Of a DNA stretch of 64,000 bases, positions 32,248-43,062 are shown piece by piece. The stretch is from Eledone cirrhosa (lineage: Eukaryota; Mollusca; Cephalopoda; Octopoda; Eledonidae), in NCBI GenBank assembly GCA_964016885.1, contig OZ024744.1, forward strand, positions 70,978,348 through 71,042,347, written 5' to 3'. The notes beneath the pieces were generated by a model that did not search any database, had not been told where the DNA came from, and saw only the letters and a list, made by a program, of their open reading frames with translations. The translations under genes were made by a program, and so were the position numbers. Position 1 is the stretch's first letter. The number at the start of each line of letters is the position of its first letter.

Positions 32248-32281
<34 letters not shown>
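32066..32281 (+). mobile_element. LINE/SINE 3' tail copy
   Basis: Reads 'cccagtccacactgtaaat', 'ggttggtgttaggaagggc', 'ccatgcaagcgtggaagatg' and (GAT)n. Confidence 0.75.
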
Positions 32282-32282
<1 letters not shown>

Positions 32283-32331
32283 CACACACACACATATGTA
32301 TGCATATAATGTATGTGTCTATGTATGTATG

Positions 32332-32772
32332 TATATAATAAAGATGAAATAAAGATGGTTATAAGAGTTCCATATATTTCATTATACGTATTCCGAATAC
32401 AAAATCATAGATCTTCCATGCAAGATGGACGTTAAACGATGATGATGATGATGATGATGATGTGTTCTCTTCAGATAAAAAATAAGGTACAATGATATGA
32501 GGCATAATAGCACTTGTTTATAGGTAAGTGCTAAGTCTATATATGATAGAAATATATGTGTTAATACTATTTCTTACTATAGTATTAACACATATATTTC
32601 TATCATATGTAGACTTAGCACTTACCTATAAACAAGTCCTATTATGCCTTGTATCATTGTACCTTATTTTTTATCTGAAGAGAACACATCATCTATGATT
32701 TTGTATTCGAAATACGTATAATAAAATATATGGAACTCTTATAACCATCTTTATTTTATCTTTATTATATAT
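32332..32772. repeat. Large palindrome, arms about 195-240 bases
   Basis: Left arm 32332-32570, spacer of 8 bases, right arm 32579-32772. The arms match closely end to end (shared outer blocks 'ataaagatggttataagag' and its complement). The left arm carries an extra ~46 bases (about 32412-32460), the terminal piece of the LINE/SINE tail including (GAT)n. Confidence 0.9.
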
Positions 32773-32852
32773 ACTCCAGTTCTACCAACTGTTGAGTGCT
32801 ACTTATCTGATATATGCATAGTTTTATTGTTCTACAATATTACCCACCTTCT

Positions 32853-32912
32853 ATATGTATGTATATATGTATATATGTATGTATGTATGTATTTATGTAT
32901 GTATGTATGTAT
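32853..32912. repeat. (ATGT)n microsatellite
   Basis: Tetranucleotide run. Confidence 0.9.
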
Positions 32913-32979
32913 TTGAGAGTACATACATATATGTTTGCACACAGATACATACACACTCTCATGATCATCATTATCATCA

Positions 32980-33885
32980 TCAGTATTTTTTTTTCTTTTT
33001 CATTTTGTTTGAATTTTTAGGGTTTTAGGATTAAAAAAACAAGATACTTATTATGGAAATTATTCAAAATATGCAAGATTCACACATTGGGAATGATAAT
33101 TAGAATATTTGGCATATTCAAGGCTTTATTTTTATTTATTTATTTATTTTATTTTATTTATTTTTTTATTTATTTTTTTATTTAATTATTGCCAAATATG
33201 CAGCAAATATTCCCTATCTTTGATAATTTATTTCAATCTTTTTTTTTTAAGGACACAACAAAGAACTAAAGTTCAGGAGAACAGTTTCTTAAGTAAAATT
33301 ATCAAATATATACATACAAAACACCCTAACAAACTTGTTTTAAATAGTAGGAAATAAAACAATAATTGATTTAAAAAAGAAAACAGAAATAAAATGAATA
33401 AAATAAAAACAGATGATCTCATCATAAGAATACAAATTTTCATTACCATAAAGATTTACAAAATTCAAAAAACTTGTTTTCAATCGGAGCGATTATGTTT
33501 CAGTTTCTTTTCTATAAAAGCCTCTTTTAAAGAGTTTTCAAAACTTGTCACATATATCCCCTTACACAAGGAAATCTTGAAATTTTATACCCAATGTTTC
33601 AACAATCAGAATAGCTGTTTATCACCAAAACAGTAAAAATATCCATTAACACTTTCATTACCACTTTTTATAATGAAAAACCCACTGCCTATGATGTTGA
33701 AATTGTTTTTAAAATAATCAAAAACTTTGAATGATTTCGTATTGTAATAAACTTTCTTATTGATAAGCTGGGATTTGGAAGATAACTTAACAAAGGCTCT
33801 TACATGAAATTATGTTGAAAAATTTTAGATAAATATATCCAGTTTAGAATATGTACGCTGTATACCTGCATATTGTAAGGAGCAA
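32980..33885. other. AT-rich stretch, nothing recognised
   Basis: Includes a (TTTA)n patch at 33128-33190. No convincing coding sequence or repeat family. Confidence 0.4.
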
Positions 33886-33887
33886 TT

Positions 33888-34010
33888 AAATGGGCCTGTG
33901 TCGAGAAGGGCACCCTGCTGTAAAACATTGCCTCAAAAAGTCCCGTCCAACCCATGCCAGCATTGAAAATTTGACATAAAAGTGATAGTGATGATGATGA
34001 TGATGATGAA
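33888..34010 (+). mobile_element. LINE/SINE tail fragment
   Basis: Diverged tail: 'gaagggcaccctgctgtaa', 'ccaacccatgccagcattg', then (GAT)n. Confidence 0.6.
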
Positions 34011-34479
34011 CATTTTAAAAGAAACAGCTTTGTATTGTAGAACCAAGGGCAGCGGTAGAGGCAGTGTCAGATTTAGGACAGATGAGGCCCTGTGCTAGTT
34101 AAGTTATGAGGCCCCTTACATTTGAATAAATTCATTGTAAAAAATTTCAGGGGCAGGAAGATGCCCCCCCCCCCCCCCCTCCCTTCCCTCTGGCCAATGG
34201 GGCTCTGTTCTTAGGCACACCTAAGCACAATCGTAAATCTGGAACTGGGTAGGGGCAATTACAGTCAAGCAGTTTGGTATGAAAAGGATTAATGAAATCA
34301 TGGTATGGAATGGAAAGAGGTTTACTATTTGACTGGACAGACTATAATGACAAAAATATGTGAAACTTATATTTTCTGGCAACTTATGCATCCTTGAAGT
34401 AAGTGTGTCATGCAGTGGCACTCTCTCCAAGCAGCAACTTAGTGTATTTAGTAACAGATCTAGGTTTCATAGCCTGACA

Positions 34480-34690
34480 GCTATGAGGAAGACATAGTAG
34501 AGGAAGACATAGTAGAGGAAGACCACGAAAATCATGGGCAGAGGTGGTGAGAGCTGACTTCAGATCGTTGAAGCTCACAGAGGAGATGACAAAGGACCGT
34601 GACGAATGGAGAGATGCTGGGCTGAATAGGATCCGTCCCACCCTTGCAAGCAGGGAAAAGCGGACGTAAAATGATGACAATGATGATGCT
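34480..34690 (+). pseudogene. LINE-B 3' end fragment
   Basis: One frame reads RKSWAEVVRADFRSLKLTEE, then M-T-K-D-R-D-E-W-R-D-A, the extreme C-terminus of LINE-B (compare 42890-43040). It is followed by 'cttgcaagcagggaaaagc' and a (GAT)n tail. Confidence 0.7.
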
Positions 34691-34869
34691 GATGACAGCT
34701 AAAGATCACAAGCTGTTGAAGTATTGATTGTTTTCTGAAAGGTTTGTTGTTAAACATATAGTGGTGGAGACTTATTCTTCCAGCCCATGTTGTCCAGGCA
34801 TATATCGTTGTGGTAGGGTTGTGTGTTATTCTTAGTTATATTTATATTATTTGTAATATATTTATTACC

Positions 34870-35030
34870 AGACGAAGGTTTACCACCACAGAATGGGAAG
34901 ATGGTCATGCCGTCTAGCCTTTTGCCGTCTACTTGGTTCAACCCCACCAGATCGAGTTGGGAGGGGAAGCCAGCAGCATCCAAGCCATGCCGCATGCAGT
35001 GACACATTCTCCAGCGGCATTGAAGACCAA
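34870..35030 (-). pseudogene. LINE-C fragment, region after the RT
   Basis: Minus strand: HGLDAAGFPSQLDLVGLNQV, then G-K-R-L-D-G-M-T-I-F-P-F. Matches the LDAVGFPSQLEPVG block of the long LINE-C copy at 49570-49785 and supplies the K-R-x-D-G motif missing there. Confidence 0.6.
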
Positions 35031-35039
35031 TTTTTTCAG

Positions 35040-35905
35040 TAGCTCATTCCACCACTTCTAATAACATCTGTACTTTTTCATTGGTGTCTGATAAGAGTGT
35101 GATATCATCTTCAAAATTAACATCAGTTATTGTTATTTCAGGGTATCCAGTGCTACATCGAGGATGAAGTGTGAATCTTATTTGATGAGCATATTTGATC
35201 GTTACATAGTCGAGTGTTAATATGGAGAGTAACAGAGCAAATGTATCTCTTTGAAGAAAATCCGTTTTCAGTTTGAAGAAGTCTGTCCCACCATCAGGGT
35301 ACAGTACTTTTGCTTCCATGCAGTCTTAGAGACTGTTCAGAGACGTGCAACCAAACGATTACCCTCCATCAGGCATCTACCATACTCTGAACGCCTTGCT
35401 TCCCTGGGCATGAATACATTGAAGCTCCAACGCCCCCATTATTTGTTTGACTTTCCATGATGAATGAAATTGAAAGAGTTACTAAAATCAAAGAATGAGA
35501 TAACAGCTGGAAGGTTCTTTGCTTTTTACTCCTTTGATGAATTTTCTAAGGGTCAGAATTTCCCCAATGGTGATCTATTTGAACAAAATCCATTTTGGTT
35601 CATGCAAACTATTGGTTCTAAATGAGGTTTAATTCTATGAAATATCATTTTGTTGTAGACTTTAGATGATATTTCTGTGGGACTAATTCTATAGTAATTT
35701 TTAACATTATTAAGATCACCCTTTTTTGAAAATGGAGTTATACCACTTTAGTTCCAAATTTTTGGCTCATCTCCATGAAAGGTTTGATCACACACTTCGA
35801 GTAATGCATCAACTAAGGCTTCAGTTTTCCAAACATTGATTGAAATGTTATTGGGTCCTGCTGCTTTTCTGCTTTTGAAGGATTTGATTGAAACAAACCG
35901 AAACG
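35040..35905 (-). pseudogene. LINE-F reverse transcriptase part
   Basis: On the minus strand from 35905 down: KAAGPNNISINVWKTEALVD, then G-D-E-P-K-I-W-N, KKGDLNNVKNYYRISP, VYNKMI, NQNGF, and motif-A-like FDFSNSFNFIHH (about 35450-35490). After a foreign segment at 35307-35447 it resumes with L-Q-R-D-T-F-A-L-L and ITITDVNFEDDITLLSD (ADD-type catalytic box changed to EDD). The block order is that of RTE-like LINEs. Stops and the insertion make it dead. Confidence 0.65.
35307..35447 (+). pseudogene. CR1-like LINE fragment inside LINE-F
   Basis: Plus strand reads LETVQRRATKRLPSIRHLPY then S-E-R-L-A-S-L-G-M, the same block as 40000-40120 (minus) in the CR1-like copy. It replaces the RT segment between motifs A and B of LINE-F. 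Confidence 0.65.
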
Positions 35906-36830
35906 GTCAGTACCTACTTGATTTTGCAACAGAATGCAGACAGATAAACCTGAATCTTCAATACAAGAAATGAATTGGGAAGTCATGGATCTTCACATAT
36001 TTCAATAAATTGAAAGCACAACTGTACTACATTCTAATAAATAAGAAATTGAGAAACAATGCACAAAATTGTGAGTCTTATAACATTTTTGCATCAGTAA
36101 ATTCTGACCATAAAATTGTTTCTGTGAAAATAAGACTCAGTCTAAGAATCCATAAAAATAAAAAATAAAAATAATGGATACGATTGGAATAAACTGCTAA
36201 CTGATGATACTATCAAAATCAAATACAAAACTAAAGTCAGAAACCGTTTCAATACACTGCAGGCAGTCACAGAAGAAAGAAATGCTGATGAAATTCATAA
36301 AAACATCGTAATTGCCCATAAAGAAGCTGCTGAATAATCCATACCAAAATTAGAGAAGAAGAAGCAACGTGTTCCATGGGAAAGCGATAAGATTAAAACC
36401 AAACAAAAACAGTTCAAGAAGCACAAAAGGCATTATTAGGAAACGAAAGTCCAGTGTTTCCAAGCAGCCAAACATGATCTTATGGCTACTTATAATGAAG
36501 AGTTTACTACATATATAAAATCAACATCCCATCAAATGTAGTACAACACCAATCATAAAAAATTACTTGTACAACTGTCAATGAAATTACTGGTAGAAAG
36601 AATACACCAACATGCAAGATAAAAGCTAAGATGCCAAAAGAATGTATACAAAAATAGAAAGACCACTGCCAAAACCTTAGTCAATTACCTGTTATAAGAG
36701 AACAAAATATCATAGGAGTAGTTGACAGTACATTACCAATCATTACAGACGAATCAAATTATATATACAAAACTCACTAAGGTGCAATTTGAGGTAGATT
36801 CATTTGTTGTTTCTAGCAGGTCAACTGACC
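35890..36830 (+). pseudogene. LINE-F endonuclease/linker part, inverted relative to its RT
   Basis: Plus strand: NRNGQYLLDFATECRQINL, FTYFNKLKAQLYYILINKK, SVNSDHKIVSVKIRLSLR (the C-terminal endonuclease block with SDH), then a linker with YKTKVRNRFNTLQAVTEE. It ends in a region just ahead of where the RT should start. The RT of the same element lies on the opposite strand, directly adjoining at about 35890, so the 5' part of this LINE is inverted. Confidence 0.65.
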
Positions 36831-36875
36831 ATGTACAGATAACTCTTGTTTGCTTGTAGGAGGGAGGCAATCGAT

Positions 36876-36902
36876 TAACTCTTTAGCATTTACATTACTT
36901 TG
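36876..36902 (-). mobile_element. TTAA MITE terminal fragment
   Basis: TTAACTCTTTAGCATTTAC only, one terminus. Confidence 0.45.
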
Positions 36903-36944
36903 GCAGGTTGCAGTAGTGGTCTGTTTAATTGACACAAACATATG

Positions 36945-37700
36945 ATTGGTAGTACGGGTACCACAATCAAATACACCCAGTGCGCTCTGTAAAGTGATAG
37001 TGCTGTTGTCACAATAAAATACACCCAGTGCGCTCTGTAAAGTGATAGTGCTGTTGTCACAATAAAATACACCCAATACGCTCTGTAAGTGCTAAAATAA
37101 AATACATGCAATACACTCTGTAAAGTAGTAGTGGCTGGTTCTACAATATCTTAGTACATTCTGTAAAATGTAGGTGCTGATGCCACAATGAAATAGACCC
37201 AGTACACGTGGTAGTGTTGGTGCCACAATAGAATACACCCAGTACACTCTGTAATGTGGTAGTGTTGGTGCCATAATAAAATACACCCAGTACACTCTGT
37301 AACATGGTAGTGTTGGTGCCATAATAAAATACATCCAATATACACACTGTAAAGTAGTAGTACTGGTGCCATAATAAAATACACCTAGTACACTCTGCAA
37401 CGTGGTAGTGCTGGTGCCATAATAAAATGCGACCAATACACTCTGTAAAGTGTTATTAGTAGTGTCACAATGAAATACACCCAATACACTCTGTAATGTG
37501 TTAGCACTGGTGTCACAATAAAATGCATGCAGCACCCTTAGCAAAGGGGTTGGCATTAAGAAGGGCATTCAGTCATAGAAATCATGCAAAAGTTAAAACA
37601 TAGGGGCAAAAATGGACATCTGACCTGCCATAGTCACAGAACATGACGATACATCCAACCCATGGCAGCATGGAAAACTATAAAATGGATATAAAATGAT
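36945..37700 (+). mobile_element. LINE/SINE tail with about 12 VNTR units
   Basis: Roughly twelve imperfect units of 45-54 bases, each containing 'ataaaatacaccca' and 'cactctgtaa', at 36945-37545. Then the usual tail: 'ggcattaagaagggcattc', 'ccaacccatggcagcatgg', 'aaaatgatga'. It is an expanded form of the two- or three-unit block in the LINE-A 3' UTR. Confidence 0.8.
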
Positions 37701-37744
37701 GACGATGATGATGATGATGGTGGTGGTGGTGGTGGAGGTGGTGG

Positions 37745-37776
<32 letters not shown>

Positions 37777-37793
37777 GTGATGATGGTGGTGGA

Positions 37794-37853
<60 letters not shown>

Positions 37854-37918
37854 GGTGGTGGAGGTGGTGGTGATGATGATGATGATGATGATGGTGATGA
37901 TGGTGGTGGAGGTGGTGG

Positions 37919-37976
<58 letters not shown>

Positions 37977-38133
37977 GATAACGATGACGATGAAGACAAC
38001 GACGACGATGATGATGATGATGATGATGACGATGATGATGATGATGATGATGATGATGGTGATGATGACGACGATGACGACAACGACGACGACGATGATG
38101 ATGGGGTGGTGGTGATGACGATGATGGTGATGG

Positions 38134-38180
<47 letters not shown>

Positions 38181-38397
38181 GTGATGATGACGACGATGAC
38201 GACAACGACGACGACGATGATGATGGGGTGGTGGTGATGATGATGATGACGGTGGTGGTGGTGGTGGTGATGATGATGATGATGACGGTGATGATGACGG
38301 TGGTGATGAGGATGATAACAACAGTGATGACAACAATGCCAACAACAACAACAACAACATCAACAACGACGACGATGATGATGATGATGATGATGAC
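37697..38397. repeat. (GAT/GTG/GAC)n array, about 700 bases
   Basis: Continuous triplet repeat directly after the LINE/SINE tail, with an internal ~120-base segment duplicated (38055-38110 resembles 38178-38235). The long Ser, His or Met frames here are composition artefacts. Confidence 0.95.
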
Positions 38398-38990
38398 TAT
38401 ATAGGGTATATATTGTCTATCTATCTGGCTCTTCTTACCAGTCCTTATATCTATTTATCTATCTACCTTTATACATTTTACACGTTTTTATTGTATGTAA
38501 ACTTCCCCCTTTGTATTTGTCCCCTTCTTTTGTGCCCCTGTGGCTAATAAAGAAACATATCTATCTACCTTTATACACATTCATGGTGACAACTGTGGTG
38601 TCATGATATGTGACAAGTCTGGTGGGATTTCAGGGGTAATGTGAGGGTGAAAACGGCTGTCATGGGTGCATGATACATGTGATGGTATAATCTGTGACAA
38701 AGTGGGGGGCTACAATAATGACAATAGCAGGTATTAGGTAGCTCTGACTGGTCTGGTGGGATTTAACAGGGTAGTGTGACAGAGAAAATGAGTTGAGGAT
38801 GATCTTGGATAGAATGGAAAGTACAGTGATGATGAGAATGGTTATTAGAGAGCGATGGTTGGGGTAGGGCATGAATGGGTCAAGTTATATTCACAATTCC
38901 ATATATATATATATATATATATAAATGAAGTAATTCTGTCGGAAAGGTCCAGGAAAAAAGAGTGCTCTGTGTAGGTTAAAGAGCTTATTC
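38398..38990. other. Unassigned sequence
   Basis: A block with 'gtggctaataaagaaac' near 38540 has the look of a LINE 3' end. The sequence 'gtctggtgggattt' occurs twice (38612, 38751). Short TA run at 38900-38925. Confidence 0.35.
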
Positions 38991-39184
38991 GTTATGTAAT
39001 AAACAACATAAGATGATTATTTTATTTACCAGTGGTTTCTTGAAAGCAAACAAATTTGCTTTCAGTCATCAGAATGGAAAAAAAAGACACCAGGATTTTT
39101 TCCATTCTGATGTCTGAAAGCAAATTTGTTTGCTTTCAAGAAACCACTGGTAAATGAAATAATCATCTTATGTTGTTTATTACA

Positions 39185-39188
<4 letters not shown>
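38991..39188. repeat. Fold-back element, about 92-base arms
   Basis: Arms 38991-39082 and 39096-39188 are near-perfect reverse complements with a short spacer; (TA)n borders the right side. Confidence 0.9.
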
Positions 39189-39234
<46 letters not shown>

Positions 39235-39278
39235 CATTCTAGTGTGGAAGATAGACGTTAAACGATGATGATGATAAT
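39189..39278 (+). repeat. (TA)n followed by a short LINE/SINE tail
   Basis: TA run to about 39232, then 'cccattctagtgtggaagat' and (GAT)n. Confidence 0.75.
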
Positions 39279-39604
39279 GATACTTATATATACATACAGA
39301 TACACACACACAAGATTTGTCCCCAATGTAAGAGTACTGATTTTTCTATGTACGACAAAGTACTTACCACCTTGTTGATGTATATAGGCATGTTGGTTAT
39401 GACCTTGGATGTATGTACATACTTGTTTCAACATGATCGATTGAGTCAGATGTGAGTTATTGCTGTTTATGTAAAGACATGTTTATAACCTCTGTTACGT
39501 TTGCGATGGAGGAAAATATCGAACAATAGTACGCAATAAAATTTTGTGTGAAACTCAACAAATCTGCCACCAAAATATTTAATTCTTTAACACAAGCTTA
39601 TGGA
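39279..39604. other. Unassigned sequence
   Basis: No repeat or coding match recognised. Confidence 0.35.
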
Positions 39605-40442
39605 AATAATAATAATGAAAATATTGTGTACAGTGCTCAGGTGCACTACAATTCATCAAAAGTGTATATAGGGTAATGTACAAACGTCAGGAAAATGAAC
39701 AGTGCATGATATATACATGTGTGCATGTGTATGGAAGGGGGACATCAGGTGTAGTTTTGGCAAATTTCAGGAAGCATGAGGGTTTTAAAGGATGCAGTGT
39801 CTCGGCAGCTAACAACTGATGCAGGCAGTTTGTTCCATGCTTCAGCAACTCTAAGTGTGAAAAAATGTTTCTGAAAGTCATGGGAGCTGTGCTGTTTTCT
39901 GACTTTGTAGGCATGTCCACGTATTAGACACATGGGGATCAAAAAGGTGCTCAGGGTTGTTGTTGGCGAGATGGTTAATAACTTTGTGGGTGTTTACCAA
40001 GTCCATTGCCAGACGTCGGAGCTTCAATGAATCCATGCCCAGGGAAGCAAAGCGTTCAGAGTATGGTAGGTGTCTGATGGAGGGTATTCACTTGGTTGCA
40101 TGTCTCTGAACAGTTTCCAGGAGGTCAATGTTCTGAGCAAGATAGGGGTTCCAGACTGATGATGCGAATTCCAAGTGTGATCATACCATAGCTGTATACA
40201 GCTTTAAATAGATGGCTGGAGAGCGGCTAACAAAGGTCTTGCTGAGTGATGCCAAGACACCCTCGGCCTTCTTGACAATTTTAGAGATGTGCTTTGTCCA
40301 ACGCAAATCGCTGCTGACAGTAATGCCCAGGTCACGTTCACAAGAGGACTTCTTGATATCAGTGTTGTGGAGGGAGTATGTGGATGCTGGATTTTTCCTC
40401 CCAAAATGCATGCCAAGAAGTAAGGTTTTATGTGGCACAAAG
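39605..40442 (-). pseudogene. CR1-like LINE 3' portion
   Basis: Minus strand: LLGMHFGRKNPASTYSLHN, then CERDLGITVSSDLRWTKHIS, then V-R-H-A-T-K-like and IRHLPYSERFASLGMDSLKL, then RVAEAWNKLPASVVSC. This is the block order downstream of the RT in CR1/jockey-type LINEs. It is followed by a 3' UTR also found at 24480-24690. Frameshifts near 39900 and a stop within the VQR block. Confidence 0.75.
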
Positions 40443-41800
40443 CTTTCAAAGAGGACCAAGACAATGTTGAAGACGAACCTCATTCTGGACGAGCAATCTC
40501 GTCAACAAATGAACAAAATGTGGAAGTGGTGCAAGCAGTGATAGTGAAAGATCACTGATTAAGTTGTAGGATGATTGCAGAAGAAACAGGCTTGGATAAA
40601 AATGCAGTTCACAGAATTTTAACAGACTACTTACACATGTGAAAAATTTGTACAAAAAGTAGTGCCTAAACACTGTTGAGCAAAAAGTGAACCTGGTTAG
40701 AAATTTATCAGGATTTGCTAGAAAGACTTGAAATTGAGTCAAATCTCTTGGTTAAATAATAACAGGAGATGAATCATGTAAGGGAATAAATATGTTTTCT
40801 TAAATGATAGAAGTTGATTCTTCTATCGATATACTTGTCTATATCAGATATTTTGGGGAGTAAATGAGCTTCATTTTATTATGTCAAATTCGAACACAAT
40901 AGCTATAGGGGAGAGGTCAAGTAAACGCATTTAAGACTATTCAACAGAATTCGTAATATAATCAGCTTGTCTCTCCACAGCCCCGGTAGACAGAATGGAG
41001 AAGGCCTTTCTCCAGAGGACGGCAAGGGAGACGCGTTGGAAAAGCCTCTCCAATTCGCGGGGCTCACACTTGCGGCTGGCCAGCTCAGCGCCTATTGTGG
41101 TGAGTAGGGAGGTTTCCCTAGGACCGAGGACACCAGAAGTCTCCACTGCCAAGGGTACAACCGCAAATCTGTTGGAGAGCGACCAGTATTTGAGGAGTTT
41201 GGCCTCCTCAGCCCGATGTGCAACAGAACCTGGGTTAGTCGCAGATGAATCATGGGTGTTTGAGTACAATCCGGCGACAAAGCAGCAAAGTGAGGAGTGG
41301 CATATGAAAAATTCTCCTTGTCCAAAGAAAGCACTCAGGAACAGATTGAAGGTGAAAATGATGATTATTATTTTTTCAACTGTGATATTGTTTACTCCAG
41401 AAGAGACAGTTAATGGCACTTTCTACAAATATATCTTGTAATGATTTTGAAAACGCCTTCAGCTTGCAGGAGTGCACCATAATAGCGCACCTGCTCATAC
41501 AGCACTTTCAATTAGAGAATTTCTGGCAAAGAAAAACATTCCCACTCTTCCGCATCCAAATCTAGCTCCCTGTGATTTCTACCTCTTCCCTAAGTTGAAA
41601 TCGAAGTTGAAGGGTCACTATTTTGGGACTGTGGAAAAAACAAACTAAGGACAGCCACAGAAAATGACTTCTGATATTGCTACAATCAATGGAAAAAATG
41701 TTGGAACCACTGCTGAAGGGTTGTATTTTGAAGGAGGTAACTTGTAATTTTAAGTATATCTAATTACATCTAATATACATTTAAATAAAATATCAGTACC
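40443..41800 (+). pseudogene. Mariner-family transposase, split by a LINE
   Basis: N-terminal part 40443-40778: FKEDQDNVEDEPHSGRAISS, CRMIAEETGLDKNAVHRILT, LLERLEIESN, then TGDES. The reading resumes at 41243: DESWVFEYNPATKQQSEEWH, SPCPKKALRNRLKVKMMI, later APAHTALSIREFLAKKNIP and LAPCDFYLFPKLKSKLKG. These are the mariner blocks in order. The first catalytic Asp (GDES) and third (APCD) are seen; the second is changed (HHNSAPAH where HHDNAPAH is expected). Several stops; inactive. A LINE-C fragment occupies 40779-41242. Confidence 0.8.
40779..41242 (-). mobile_element. LINE-C fragment inserted in the mariner
   Basis: Flanked by the 12-base duplication AGATGAATCATG (40767-40778 and 41243-41254). 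Minus strand encodes EEAKLLKYWSLSNRFAVVPL, AVETSGVLGPRETSLL, LERLFQRVSLAVL. No RT is retained, so it is a 5'-truncated copy. Confidence 0.8.
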
Positions 41801-42081
41801 CTTCAGGTTTATGGCCCTTTAAAGTAAACTTAAGTTTTATTGATCTATATGGTTCTGGGTGTTTCTCTAGATCTAATTTTTCTACAATATTTTTCCTTTC
41901 TCAATTAATGTTATTTAAATTATCATGGTTATTTTTTCTTAAATTATCATGGTTACTTTTAAGTTTATTATAAATAGAGTTCTCATAAAATTGAATTTCC
42001 AAATTATATATTTTTAGTTTTATCAGCTACATGTGTATGCCGTTCTGTCTTCTTGAATTAATTATTGTAAAATCCAGTTCT
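41801..42081. other. AT-rich sequence
   Basis: Nothing recognised. Confidence 0.35.
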
Positions 42082-42085
42082 TTAA

Positions 42086-42306
42086 CACTTTTGCATTTAA
42101 TCTGGCCATATCTGGCCAGAATTCTCTCACCTTTTTCCGTTCAAATTAGCAGTAACTGGCCACTCATACTGATATTAAGGTATTGTTCTCAAAATAAATA
42201 ATATCAAAATCTCATAGATTTGATATTATGTGAGATAATTATGTGAGATAAAGCCTTTACCATGAAAATATAACAGTAAATATAGAGTAATGTAAATGTT
42301 AAAGGG
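42086..42306 (-). mobile_element. TTAA MITE, complete copy
   Basis: 221 bases with TTAA at 42082-42085 and 42307-42310. Left end CACTTTTGCATTTAA, right end TAAATGTTAAAGGG; core 'tgttctcaaaataaataat'. Confidence 0.85.
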
Positions 42307-42309
42307 TTA

Positions 42310-42584
42310 AGGAAAGTGATTTTAAAAGTTTTCTTTTTAAATTTAATAGGTTTTTAAAATCACTTTTATCAGATTATCTTCAAATTTATCCAGTTGAGGT
42401 TTATGTGGAGGATTTCTCTGGGTTTTTTTTTATCGTTATAAAGAAAACACCATCTAATTCTCCTTGTAAATGAATTAAGAGTTTGAGGTATGTCTTATTA
42501 TTGAATACTGGAATGTTTTTCAAGGACATCACCAAATAATCTTTCTTCATCATTATGGCAAAGTGGGATTTGAGATCAGAGAGG
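42310..42584. other. Unassigned sequence
   Basis: Contains a 'catcaccaaataat' block that recurs near 43170. No family assigned. Confidence 0.35.
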
Positions 42585-43062
42585 ATATATATATATGATG
42601 CCTGTGTGAGGTGCACAATGTTGCATGGTAGTGAGACATGGGCAGCAACTGCAGAGGATATGCGACGGCTGGAGAGAAATGAAGCAAGCATGTTCCATTG
42701 GATGTGCAATGTCAATGTGCGTGAGCGACTGAGCATGGATGCGTTGAGAGAGAAGCTGTGTATAAGAGGGATAAATTGTAATGTGCGGGAGAGGGGACTG
42801 CGATGGCATGGACATGTGATGCACATGGAGGATGACCGATGGGTGAAGAAGTGTCAAGAAATCCCAGTAGAAGGAAGATGCATTAGAGGAAGATCACGAA
42901 AAACATGGGCGGAGGTGGTGAGAGCAGACCTCAGATCACTGAAACTCATGGAGGAGATGACAAAGGACCGTGACAAGTGGAGAGATGCTGTACTGAATAG
43001 GACCCGTCCCATCCTTGCAAGCAGGGAAAAGCGGATGTAAAATGATAATGATGATGATGAGA
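42585..43062 (+). pseudogene. LINE-B 3' portion, open C-terminal frame
   Basis: Open frame of about 150 codons: DACVRCTMLHGSETWAATAE, MRRLERNEASMFHWMCNVNV, LRWHGHVMHMEDDRWVKKC, RKTWAEVVRADLRSLKLMEE, NRTRPILASREKRM, then stop. It is a sister of LINE-A at the C-terminus. The 3' UTR is very short: 'cttgcaagcagggaaaagc', 'ggatgtaaaatgataatg', (GAT)n. The same terminal sequence ends SINE-B. No RT domain retained. Confidence 0.8.

Noticed and set aside
37593..38366. 257-codon Ser/His/Ile-rich frame
   Set aside because: Pure (GAT)n product, open in multiple frames; not a gene.
40995..41441. 148-codon plus ORF as one protein
   Set aside because: The first half is antisense of LINE-C and the second half is mariner transposase; the frame is a chance fusion across an insertion boundary.
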